A stretch of 7,075 nucleotides of DNA from Clostridiales bacterium (GTDB lineage Bacteria; Bacillota; Clostridia; Christensenellales; Christensenellaceae). Both the position numbers and the translations under genes were made by a program. The notes under the pieces were generated by a model. It had not been told where the DNA came from, searched no databases, and was given only the letters and a program-made list of their open reading frames with translations. This document shows positions 1-6,071 of this stretch, in pieces (within the stretch, counting starts at the first letter, position 1; each line of letters starts with the position of its first letter). The stretch spans positions 1 to 7,075 of the forward strand of contig QAKS01000070.1 in NCBI GenBank assembly GCA_003343685.1. The letters are read 5' to 3'.

Positions 1-756
1 GCTGCCAATATTACGGAAGTTGGCGAGAATGTCTTCCGTGCCTGCTTTATCGACCCGTTTCAGGGTGAAGTTATGGCAAACTATGCCGCTACAGAGCTGG
101 GCGTGAAGAAGGCTGCGATTCTGTATGACATTGCGAACGACTACTCTGTAGGTCTGACCGATTCCTTTACGGCAACAGCCAAGGAAAAGGGCGTAGAAAT
201 TGTTGCCAGCGAGGGCTATACCGGCGGAGATGTGGACTTTAAATCTCAGCTGACAAAGATCGCTTCCAGCGGAGCGGAGGCGCTGTTCATTCCGGTTTAC
301 TATCAGGATGTTGCGCTGATTGCAAAGCAGGCGAAGGAGGTCGGCATTACGGCGCAGCTTCTGGGTGCGGACGGCTGGGACGGCGTTATTGAGCAGGTTG
401 ACGCCAGCAATATGACTTCCGTAGAGGGCGCAATTTTTTGCAATCATTATTCCAAGGACGGTGACGATGCGGATCTGAAGAAATTCATCGAAGCATACAA
501 GGCGGAATATAATGAAGAACCCAACCAGTTTGCGGCGTTGGGCTATGACGCGATGAATATTATGATTGCCGCCATTGAAAAGGCCGGTTCCACAGATTCC
601 GCCGCAATTATTGAGGCGCTGAAGAACACGGATTTCAAGGGTGTGACGAGTTCGGAGAACATTAAGTTTGACGAGAACAGAAACCCCGTTAAGTCTGCCG
701 CGCTGACGCAGATCAAAGACGGTGAATATAAGTTCCTCGAGTATTACAGTAACTAA
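1..756 (+). CDS. livK: Branched-chain amino acid ABC transporter, solute-binding protein (5' truncated by window edge)
   Basis: The reading frame is open from base 1 to a TAA at 754-756, giving 251 residues. The family is usually about 370-400 residues, so the signal peptide/lipobox and most of the first lobe lie outside the window. The Met at base 73 is internal, because the frame upstream of it encodes conserved family sequence (ACFIDPFQGEV). The protein belongs to the type I periplasmic-binding fold (Peripla_BP_6, LIV-binding branch). Recognisable parts are the hinge segment near window residues 12-30, the second-lobe stretch GAEALFIPVYYQD followed by LLGADGWDG, and the C-terminal FAALGYDAMNIM helix. 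In a Firmicute it would be a membrane-anchored extracellular lipoprotein that captures an amino acid and hands it to LivHM. Leu/Ile/Val is the likely ligand by family and operon, but related proteins bind other amino acids or amides, so the exact ligand is open. livH follows after 76 nt, with a hairpin between. Confidence 0.93.
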   Translation, partial: AANITEVGENVFRACFIDPFQGEVMANYAATELGVKKAAILYDIANDYSVGLTDSFTATAKEKGVEIVASEGYTGGDVDFKSQLTKIASSGAEALFIPVYYQDVALIAKQAKEVGITAQLLGADGWDGVIEQVDASNMTSVEGAIFCNHYSKDGDDADLKKFIEAYKAEYNEEPNQFAALGYDAMNIMIAAIEKAGSTDSAAIIEALKNTDFKGVTSSENIKFDENRNPVKSAALTQIKDGEYKFLEYYSN

Positions 757-775
757 AAAACCATACTAAGTACGC

Positions 776-807
776 AAGGGGTCGCCACAAGGTGGCGGCC
801 CCTTTTT
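776..807 (+). terminator. Intrinsic-terminator-like hairpin between livK and livH
   Basis: Bases 776-788 pair with 792-804 as an uninterrupted 13-bp stem with one U-G wobble (782/798) around a 3-nt loop (AAG). The stem carries the sequence AAGGGG...CGCCAC and is GC-rich in its middle. The 3' arm ends in a run of five T (803-807). This is the classical form of a Rho-independent terminator. It lies 20 nt after the livK stop and 25 nt before the livH start. No good promoter is visible between it and livH, so it most likely works as a partial terminator and as a 3' stabiliser of the livK message. That would set a higher level of binding protein than of permease and ATPase. Confidence 0.88.
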
Positions 808-832
808 AACAAAAAGCAACGGTGGTGTAAAT

Positions 833-1714
833 ATGGATTTTCTTGCACAGATAATAAACGGCTTACACGTGGGCAGCATCTATGCGCTTGTGGCATTGGG
901 CTATAACATGGTCTATGGAATTGTACAGCTGATTAACTTTGCCCACGGAGATATCATAATGGTAGGGGCCTATGCGGCGTATGTCGCATTGATTGTAGGC
1001 GGGCTGCCGATTTGGGCTGCCTTTTTGATCTCCATAGTGGTCTGCGCCATATTGGGCATGGTCATTGAGCGCGTGGCTTACAGAAGGCTGCTCGTAAAAA
1101 ATGCGCCGAGAATTTCGCTGCTCATTACGGCGATCGGCGTAAGCATTTTCCTACAGAATCTTGCCCAACTGATCTTTACCTCATCGGGAAAATCCTTCCC
1201 GAATCTGTTCGACGTGGCACCGATTATGCTGGGAGATATGCAGATTGGTTTTATTACCATTTTGACAATACTCGTATCGGTAGTGCTTATGATTGGTCTG
1301 CAGATTCTGGTAAAAAAGACGAAAATCGGAAAGGCAATGCGCGCAACATCGGAGGACCCGGGCGCAGCAAAGCTCATGGGTATCAATACAAATTCCGTTG
1401 TCAGCTTTACGTTTGGCATCGGCAGCGCGCTGGCGGCTGTCGGCGCGGTACTCTATGCGGAAGCCTATCCGGTCATCACGCCGTACATGGGCTCTATGCT
1501 GGGTCTGAAGGCCTTTGTGGCCGCAGTGCTGGGCGGCATCGGGAGCACGCCGGGCGCTATGGTAGGTGGATTTGTACTGGGGATTGCAGAAAGCCTGACG
1601 AAAGGGTATATATCCACAACTCTGGCGGACGCGGTCGTCTTTGGAATTCTGATTTTGGTGCTGCTGTTTAAGCCTACCGGCATCATGGGCAAAAACGTCA
1701 CCGAAAAGGTTTGA
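833..1714 (+). CDS. livH: Branched-chain amino acid ABC transporter, permease LivH
   Basis: A 293-residue, very hydrophobic protein of the BPD_transp_2 family, and one of the two subunits that form the membrane channel of the LIV transporter. Family hallmarks are the N-terminal ALVALGYNMVYG segment leading into NFAHG (residues 35-39) and a cytoplasmic coupling loop at about residues 166-185 (GKAMRATSEDPGAA, then MGIN). That loop is the EAA-like contact for the ATPases and is followed by the typical LAAVGAVLYA helix. Near the C-terminus the KAFVAAVLGGIGSTPGA motif is also typical. About eight membrane segments are apparent. The length matches LivH (about 290-308). The ATG at 833 is preceded by a modest GGTGGTG ribosome site, and the protein begins directly with family sequence. 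livM begins 13 nt after its stop. Expected to heterodimerise with LivM. Confidence 0.96.
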   Translation: MDFLAQIINGLHVGSIYALVALGYNMVYGIVQLINFAHGDIIMVGAYAAYVALIVGGLPIWAAFLISIVVCAILGMVIERVAYRRLLVKNAPRISLLITAIGVSIFLQNLAQLIFTSSGKSFPNLFDVAPIMLGDMQIGFITILTILVSVVLMIGLQILVKKTKIGKAMRATSEDPGAAKLMGINTNSVVSFTFGIGSALAAVGAVLYAEAYPVITPYMGSMLGLKAFVAAVLGGIGSTPGAMVGGFVLGIAESLTKGYISTTLADAVVFGILILVLLFKPTGIMGKNVTEKV

Positions 1715-1727
1715 GGAGGTAGACAAA

Positions 1728-2741
1728 ATGACGAAAAAACGGCTTGCCTCCTATGGCATTAATCTCGGAATCGTTGCGGCAGTATATGTGATTCTGCTGG
1801 TACTCATGAATGCCGGCGTGATCAACAGGTACTACAGCGGCATTATTACAATGGTAGGCATCAATATCATTCTGGCGGTGTCGCTGAACTTGGCGACGGG
1901 CTTTTTGGGAGAACTGGTTTTGGGCCATGCCGGATTTATGGCTGTGGGCGCCTATTGCTCGGCTTTGATCACGATGAACATGGGTATTGACGAAGCAATT
2001 GCTTTTCCCATCTCCCTTTTGGCGGGAGGGTTGCTGGCGGCAGTGGTGGGATTTCTGATCGGCATCCCGGCGCTGCGGCTGAAGGGCGATTATCTGGCAA
2101 TCATTACGCTGGGTTTCGGAGAGATCATCCGGGTCATCCTGACGTCGATGGACAGCGTAACCGGCGGCGCGAGAGGATTGTCCGGTATTCCGGCCCTCAC
2201 AGACTATTCATGGGTATTCTTTATTGCGGCGCTGACCGTATTTCTGTGCTATACGCTGATACATTCCCGCGACGGCAGGCAGATCATCACCATCCGGGAG
2301 GACGAAATTGCCTCCGAAGCGAGCGGCGTAAACACCACATATATCAAGATGCTGGCATTTGTCATATCGGCGTTCTTTGCCGGAATAGCGGGCGGACTTT
2401 ACGCACACCATATCGGCGTGCTGGAGCCGTCAAAATTTGATTTCAACTATTCTGTCGAGATACTGGTTATGGTCGTTCTGGGCGGAATGGGCTCGGTGAC
2501 CGGCTCCATTATAGCGGCAATTGTGCTGACAATCCTGCCGGAAGCGCTGCGGGAGTTCGCAGACTATCGGATGCTGCTTTATTCGGCTCTGCTTATCGTA
2601 ATGATGCTGTTTAAGCCTCTCGGCCTGCTGGGAAAGGTGGAGTTTTCTCTGGCAGGACTGGGCAGGGCGCTGAAACGGCTCAGACATAAAAACCATGCGG
2701 CAAAAGTGGCGAAACAGATTGCCGGCGGAAAGGAGGACTGA
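1728..2741 (+). CDS. livM: Branched-chain amino acid ABC transporter, permease LivM
   Basis: A 337-residue inner-membrane permease of the BPD_transp_2 family, and the partner of LivH. Visible family motifs are NLATGFLGELVLGHAGF (LGHAGF at residues 65-70), the IPALRLKGDYLAI segment, and the cytoplasmic coupling loop around residues 186-202 (IITIREDEIASEASGVN). The helix after it contains FFAGIAGGLYAH, and a later LVMVVLGGMGSVTG mirrors the LivH VLGGIG motif. About nine to ten membrane segments are expected. The last 35 residues are basic (KRLRHKNHAAK) and cytoplasmic. The start is fixed by a strong GAGGAGGT at 1713-1720, which overlaps the livH stop, 7 nt ahead of the ATG. livG begins 7 nt after the stop. 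The length fits Gram-positive LivM, which is shorter than the roughly 425 residues of E. coli. Confidence 0.96.
   Translation: MTKKRLASYGINLGIVAAVYVILLVLMNAGVINRYYSGIITMVGINIILAVSLNLATGFLGELVLGHAGFMAVGAYCSALITMNMGIDEAIAFPISLLAGGLLAAVVGFLIGIPALRLKGDYLAIITLGFGEIIRVILTSMDSVTGGARGLSGIPALTDYSWVFFIAALTVFLCYTLIHSRDGRQIITIREDEIASEASGVNTTYIKMLAFVISAFFAGIAGGLYAHHIGVLEPSKFDFNYSVEILVMVVLGGMGSVTGSIIAAIVLTILPEALREFADYRMLLYSALLIVMMLFKPLGLLGKVEFSLAGLGRALKRLRHKNHAAKVAKQIAGGKED
2731..2736 (+). promoter_or_regulatory. Ribosome binding site that sets the livG start
   Basis: AGGAGG lies inside the last codons of livM and precedes the livG ATG at 2749 by 12 nt, which is slightly long. The frame is also open upstream, to an ATG at 2695 inside livM. 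That longer start would add 18 residues of unrelated sequence and would leave this site within the coding region, so 2749 is the better start. Confidence 0.8.
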
Positions 2742-2748
2742 CGCTCTT

Positions 2749-3504
2749 ATGTTACTTGAAGTAAAAAATCTGGGGATTGCCTTTGGTGGGCTTCGCGCGC
2801 TGGAGGATCTGAATATGAAACTGGAATTGGGGGAAATCGTCGGCCTGATCGGTCCGAACGGCGCGGGAAAGACGACGGTATTCAATCTGCTGACGGGCGT
2901 CTATCCGCCGACGGAAGGAGCCATCCGCCTGAACGGACAGAGTATTATCGGGATGAAAACCTATAAGATTAACCGCCGCGGCATTGCAAGAACGTTCCAG
3001 AATATCAGACTGTTTGGAGATATGAGCGTTTTGGACAACGTAAAAGTAGCTATGAGCGGCGAAACCGATTATAGCGCCATTGCGGGTGTATTCCGCCTAC
3101 CGTCCTATTGGCGCGAGGAAAAACGCATTGACAAAAAAGCAAAGGAGATTCTCGAGACGCTGGATCTGCTTGAGTTTGCCGAAACCAATGCGAAAAATCT
3201 CCCCTACGGGAAACAGCGCAAGCTGGAAATCGCCCGCGCGCTCGGCTCTTCGCCGAAGGTGTTGCTGCTGGATGAACCTGCCGCCGGCATGAACCCCACA
3301 GAGACGAAGGAACTGATGGACGCAATTGCTAAGATCAGGCAGCAGTACAACATTGCCATCCTGCTTATTGAGCACGATATGAGCTTTGTCATGGGTATTT
3401 GCCAGAGGCTGATCGTATTGGACTACGGCAAGGTAATTGCCCAGGGGCTGCCGAAGGATGTCCGCAGAGACCCCAAGGTAATTGCGGCCTATCTGGGCGA
3501 ATAA
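2749..3504 (+). CDS. livG: Branched-chain amino acid ABC transporter, ATP-binding protein LivG
   Basis: A 251-residue cytoplasmic ATPase that powers LivHM together with LivF. From the chosen ATG the protein reads MLLEVKNLGIAFGGLRAL, the standard LivG opening. Walker A is GPNGAGKT (residues 35-42), the Q-loop is Q84 in RTFQNIRLF, Walker B is VLLLDE (171-176), and the switch His is H209 in LLIEHDM. The signature motif is the LivG-type LPYGKQRKLEIARAL (151-165) rather than LSGGQ. The C-terminal DPKVIAAYLGE end is the BCA_ABC_TP_C extension that distinguishes LivG from other ATPases. The segment at about 104-125, between the Q-loop and the signature, is the family's variable helical insert. The length is close to the usual 250-260. 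livF follows after 15 nt. Confidence 0.96.
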   Translation: MLLEVKNLGIAFGGLRALEDLNMKLELGEIVGLIGPNGAGKTTVFNLLTGVYPPTEGAIRLNGQSIIGMKTYKINRRGIARTFQNIRLFGDMSVLDNVKVAMSGETDYSAIAGVFRLPSYWREEKRIDKKAKEILETLDLLEFAETNAKNLPYGKQRKLEIARALGSSPKVLLLDEPAAGMNPTETKELMDAIAKIRQQYNIAILLIEHDMSFVMGICQRLIVLDYGKVIAQGLPKDVRRDPKVIAAYLGE

Positions 3505-3519
3505 GGAGGGACAGTAAGT

Positions 3520-4230
3520 ATGGCTTTTTTCAGTGTTAAGGATTTACAGGTTTATTACGGAGCGATACATGCCATAAAAGGAATATCCTTTGAAGTCCAC
3601 AGGGGCGAAATTGTCACCCTGATCGGCGCAAACGGCGCCGGAAAGACGACGACGATGCATGCCATTTCAGGGCTTTTGAAGCCGAAGAACGGCGAGATTG
3701 TCTTTGACGGAAGCAACCTTGAGAAACTCTCCGCTCACAAGATACCGGGGCTGGGTCTGGTGCAGGTACCGGAGGGGAGGCGCGTGTTTGCCAATATGAG
3801 CGTCATGGAAAATCTGGAGATGGGCGCTTTTAAGCGCAAGGACCAGAAGCATATAGACGACGATCTGGACATGGTTTTTGCACACCTGCCCAGACTGAAG
3901 GAACGCCGCAGGCAGATGGCGGGGACGCTTTCCGGCGGCGAGCAGCAGATGCTGGCAATAGGCCGCGCAATCATGAGCAAGCCCACGATGATGCTGCTGG
4001 ACGAGCCGTCTATGGGGCTTTCTCCCATATTGGTGCAGGAAATCTTCAGCATCATACAGGAGATTAATAAGGACGGCGTAACGATTCTTTTGGTAGAGCA
4101 GAACGCCAAAATGGCGCTGGAGCTGGCAAACCGTGCTTATGTTATGGAAACGGGCAGGATCGTCATGAGCGGCGACGCAAGCGAGCTTGCGCAGAACGAC
4201 AGGATATCAGACGCCTATCTGGGCGGCTGA
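3520..4230 (+). CDS. livF: Branched-chain amino acid ABC transporter, ATP-binding protein LivF
   Basis: A 236-residue cytoplasmic ATPase, the partner of LivG. Walker A is GANGAGKT (residues 36-43), Q82 of LVQVPEGRRVF is the Q-loop, the signature is LSGGEQQML (137-145), and Walker B is MMLLDE (157-162) followed by PSMGLSP. The position of the usual switch His is taken by Gln (Q194 in LLVEQNAKMAL), as is normal in LivF. The VPEGRRVF motif and the C-terminal AYLGG are also LivF-typical. The start is supported by AAGGAGGG at 3503-3510, which overlaps the livG stop and lies 9 nt before the ATG. It is the last gene of the operon and a terminator begins 28 nt downstream. The length equals the family norm (about 233-240). 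Confidence 0.96.
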   Translation: MAFFSVKDLQVYYGAIHAIKGISFEVHRGEIVTLIGANGAGKTTTMHAISGLLKPKNGEIVFDGSNLEKLSAHKIPGLGLVQVPEGRRVFANMSVMENLEMGAFKRKDQKHIDDDLDMVFAHLPRLKERRRQMAGTLSGGEQQMLAIGRAIMSKPTMMLLDEPSMGLSPILVQEIFSIIQEINKDGVTILLVEQNAKMALELANRAYVMETGRIVMSGDASELAQNDRISDAYLGG

Positions 4231-4258
4231 GAACTGTTTTACGGGATATAAAACGGCG

Positions 4259-4283
4259 AAAACCCCGCTTTGCGCGGGGTTTT
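4259..4283. terminator. Two-way intrinsic terminator between livF and the acetyltransferase gene
   Basis: Bases 4259-4268 (AAAACCCCGC) and 4274-4283 (GCGGGGTTTT) form a perfect 10-bp stem around a 5-nt loop. The A-run on one side and the T-run on the other make it usable from both strands. It ends the liv operon on the + strand. It also ends the convergent acetyltransferase transcript on the - strand, whose stop codon is 66 nt away. No better terminator is seen closer to that stop; a 5-bp hairpin at 4328-4344 lacks a T-run. Confidence 0.9.
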
Positions 4284-4349
4284 AACATACAAAAAAAGCA
4301 ATCTCTTGCACATCGGAACACATGAAAGACAGGTGCCTTCTGTCCGCTG

Positions 4350-4934
4350 TTAAAACCCAAGCTGTCGGCGAACCTCCGAAAAGGGGACAAATTCCGGAGG
4401 AACGGTGCCGTGCGTGCCAATATGCTTCTCCATCCATACCATGTCGTACCATTCGTTAAATTTAAAACCGCATTTGGAAAAACGGCCGATCAGCCGATAA
4501 CCCATTTTTTCATGAAACAGAATGCTGTCGGAAGTGAGATGTGCGTCATTCTCTCTCGGAGAGGAGGCGACACAGGCATTCAGGTTCAGCACCCCTTGGG
4601 CTTTCAGAATGTTTTCGAGACAGTGGTACAGCATGCTGCCTATGCCGTTGCGGCGCATATTCCTTTTCAGATAGATAGAGGTTTCTACGGAGTGGATATA
4701 GGCCGCCCGTTTTTTCAGGGCGGAGGCATAGGAATAGCCCAAAATCTCTCCGCCGTACTCCGCTACAATATAGGGGTAGACGGCAAGCGTGTCCTCAATA
4801 CGGCTCTGAAATTCTTCCAAAGACGGAGGCTCATACTCGAAGGACACGGCAGTGCTCGTAACATATGCTGCATAAATGGCGAGCAGCTCGCCGGCATCCT
4901 CCGGGGACGCGCTTCGAAGAGATAAAATATCCAT
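4350..4934 (-). CDS. GNAT-family N-acetyltransferase, phosphinothricin acetyltransferase (PAT/MnaT)-like
   Basis: A 194-residue single-domain GNAT enzyme that transfers acetyl from acetyl-CoA to an amine. Residues 1-30 (ILSLRSASPEDAGELLAIY) are the usual GNAT opening. FEYEPPSLEEFQSRI at 32-46 is the PAT-type acceptor region. The acetyl-CoA loop is RRNGIGSML (94-102), preceded by the strand VETSIYL (83-89). E84 lines up with the glutamate regarded as the general base in PAT enzymes. The C-terminal FHEKMGYRLIGRFSKCGFKFNEWYDMVWMEK stretch (described here in two parts: FHEKMGYRLIGRF, then NEWYDMVWMEK) is strongly PAT-like. About 20 residues trail the domain, making it slightly longer than usual (165-185). 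Its ATG lies 3 nt after the transporter stop, and its GGAG site (4941-4944) sits in the transporter's final codons. The substrate is not determinable; methionine sulfoximine-like or other amino-acid analogues are family precedents. Confidence 0.88.
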   Translation of the reverse strand: MDILSLRSASPEDAGELLAIYAAYVTSTAVSFEYEPPSLEEFQSRIEDTLAVYPYIVAEYGGEILGYSYASALKKRAAYIHSVETSIYLKRNMRRNGIGSMLYHCLENILKAQGVLNLNACVASSPRENDAHLTSDSILFHEKMGYRLIGRFSKCGFKFNEWYDMVWMEKHIGTHGTVPPEFVPFSEVRRQLGF

Positions 4935-4937
4935 TGA

Positions 4938-5837
4938 TTACTCCATATTCATACTGCCGTCTGACAGTTTTTTGCGCCACAGGAAGGAAAGCTTGGTTTC
5001 AGAGACGATGACGGCGATAAAGATTACCAAAAAGCCGATGCCGAGCCGCAGAGTCATCGTTTCCTCACCGACGATCAGCGATGTCAGAACACCGAAAACG
5101 GATTCAAGACTGAGCAGAATGGCGGCGACGGGCGCTGGCGTGCTGCGCTGACCGAACGTTTGAAGCGTGAAAGCGAGGCAGGTGGCGAAGACGACGAGAT
5201 ATCCCATGCCCCATATGCTGTCCGGCGGTATTTCGGCGGGAAAGGTTTCAAAACAGAGAGCGCCGATAAGAGCCGGTATAAACGACGCCGTAAATATCAC
5301 GACTGTAAACAGAATGGTATCCTTGCCGCGGGAGCCTGCGTTCAGTGTGACCACCTGGAGGGCAAAGAACACGCCGCCGACCAGTGTCAGCAGATCGCCG
5401 ATTCCGATGGAGAAATCACCCTTCAGCGACACAAGGCCGATTCCGAGAAGGCACAGAAAAGCCGCCGTAATATTGTACTTGTCCGGCTTCTGCTTATACA
5501 GCAGCCAGACCAGAAACGGAACGATGACGCAGTATACTGCTGTTAAAAAAGCGTTTTTACCCGGCGTAGTATGCGTCAGTCCGTAGGTTTGGAAGATATA
5601 TCCCAAATACATGAAAATGCCAACGACAGAACCTTTGATAATATATTCTTTGTTGATTCGGCGCAGCTTTTTGACGGATAGGACAGCCAAAATAAGCGCG
5701 CCCAAACCAAAGCGGATGGCAAGCAGCGTGTTGACGGGGAAGATATCCACGGTATTTTTCATGACGACAAAGGACGTCCCCCATATGACAGCGGCAATCA
5801 GAAGCGCCAGCTGCGGCAAAAATCTGTTATTTTTCAT
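4938..5837 (-). CDS. EamA/DMT-superfamily transporter (10 TM)
   Basis: A 299-residue integral membrane protein with the two tandem EamA repeats of the drug/metabolite transporter superfamily. Repeat 1 shows LLIAAVIWGTSFVVMK (about 12-27), the conserved LLAIRFGLGAL (38-48), and PGKNAFLTAVYCVIVPFLV leading to a basic turn. Repeat 2 starts near 147 with GDLLTLVGGVFFALQVV and contains SLESVFGVLTSLIVGEE (243-259), the diagnostic C-half motif. Ten hydrophobic segments are apparent, and the tail is basic (FLWRKKLSDG). Members export or exchange small metabolites, often amino acids; the substrate here is not predictable. The start was placed at the ATG at 5837. A GTG 18 nt further upstream (5855) is in frame, but it would put the good GGAGGG site inside the gene. 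The gene leads a two-gene operon with the acetyltransferase. Confidence 0.92.
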   Translation of the reverse strand: MKNNRFLPQLALLIAAVIWGTSFVVMKNTVDIFPVNTLLAIRFGLGALILAVLSVKKLRRINKEYIIKGSVVGIFMYLGYIFQTYGLTHTTPGKNAFLTAVYCVIVPFLVWLLYKQKPDKYNITAAFLCLLGIGLVSLKGDFSIGIGDLLTLVGGVFFALQVVTLNAGSRGKDTILFTVVIFTASFIPALIGALCFETFPAEIPPDSIWGMGYLVVFATCLAFTLQTFGQRSTPAPVAAILLSLESVFGVLTSLIVGEETMTLRLGIGFLVIFIAVIVSETKLSFLWRKKLSDGSMNME

Positions 5838-5842
5838 AGATT

Positions 5843-5848
5843 CCCTCC
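5843..5848 (-). promoter_or_regulatory. Ribosome binding site that sets the EamA transporter start
   Basis: On the - strand GGAGGG precedes the ATG at 5837 by 5 nt. It rules in that ATG over the upstream in-frame GTG at 5855, which lacks a comparable site. Confidence 0.8.
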
Positions 5849-5860
5849 AGCCCACAAGCT

Positions 5861-5888
5861 ATTTTACCATAAATGAAAGAAAGAGCAA
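5861..5888 (-). promoter_or_regulatory. Candidate sigma-A promoter for the EamA-acetyltransferase operon
   Basis: On the - strand, TTGCTC (5888-5883) is followed after 16 nt by TAAAAT (5866-5861), with an extended -10 TG one base ahead (5869-5868). Transcription would begin near 5854, giving a leader of only about 15-20 nt before the ATG. The -35 match is moderate; the extended -10 supports the call. Confidence 0.5.
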
Positions 5889-5940
5889 TAGACCTTTGAA
5901 AAAATATATAGTTAGCGGTGAGAAAATACCGGAGGGATGC

Positions 5941-5949
5941 GGAGGTGAT
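5941..5949 (+). other. Near-perfect Shine-Dalgarno sequence without an evident gene
   Basis: GGAGGTGAT is a 9-nt match to the complement of the 16S rRNA 3' end. A GTG lies 7 nt after the GGAGG core (5953) and opens a frame of only 10 codons to TAA at 5983-5985 (MRRTGLVYNT if initiated with Met). The yidC -10 box lies within this frame, so a message from that promoter could not contain it. It may be a gene remnant, a leader peptide of a longer transcript, or chance. Confidence 0.3.
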
Positions 5950-5950
5950 A

Positions 5951-5979
5951 TTGTGCGGAGGACAGGATTAGTGTATAAT
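5951..5979 (+). promoter_or_regulatory. Candidate sigma-A promoter for yidC
   Basis: TTGTGC (5951-5956), a 17-nt spacer and a perfect TATAAT (5974-5979). The expected start near 5986 would give an 85-nt leader before the yidC ATG at 6072. The consensus -10 and optimal spacing compensate for a half-matching -35. No terminator-like hairpin or known riboswitch fold was recognised in the leader. Confidence 0.65.
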
Positions 5980-6071
5980 ACGTAAGACAATGACAATAAA
6001 GGCAATGTGGGAACCAAGGCTTTCGCACGGGAAATTGTATTAAAACAGGGTCAGGAAAAGGATAAACGACG

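Noticed and set aside
1181..1726. 181-codon open frame on the - strand across livH
   Set aside because: Composition is Arg/His/Gln-rich with no family resemblance, and it lies fully opposite a well-supported permease gene. It is a shadow of GC-biased codon positions.
2210..2440. 76-codon + strand frame inside livM
   Set aside because: Out-of-frame shadow within a conserved permease; the livM frame is intact throughout, so there is no frameshift to explain.
4328..4344. Small inverted repeat GACAG...CTGTC as a possible separate terminator for the acetyltransferase
   Set aside because: Only 5 bp with a 7-nt loop and no adjacent T-run on the - strand; the 4259-4283 hairpin serves better.
4410..4925. 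171-codon open frame on the + strand opposite the acetyltransferase
   Set aside because: It lies opposite a clear GNAT protein and has no recognisable motif. The - strand product carries the acetyl-CoA loop and the PAT-like C-terminus.
5896..5927. Possible second + strand promoter (TTGAAA with GAAAAT)
   Set aside because: Spacing is about 20 nt and the -10 match is poor; the 5951-5979 promoter is clearly better.
5918..5971. Short + strand frame beginning GTG AGA AAA in the divergent region
   Set aside because: Only 17 codons to TAG, no ribosome site ahead of it and no recognisable product.
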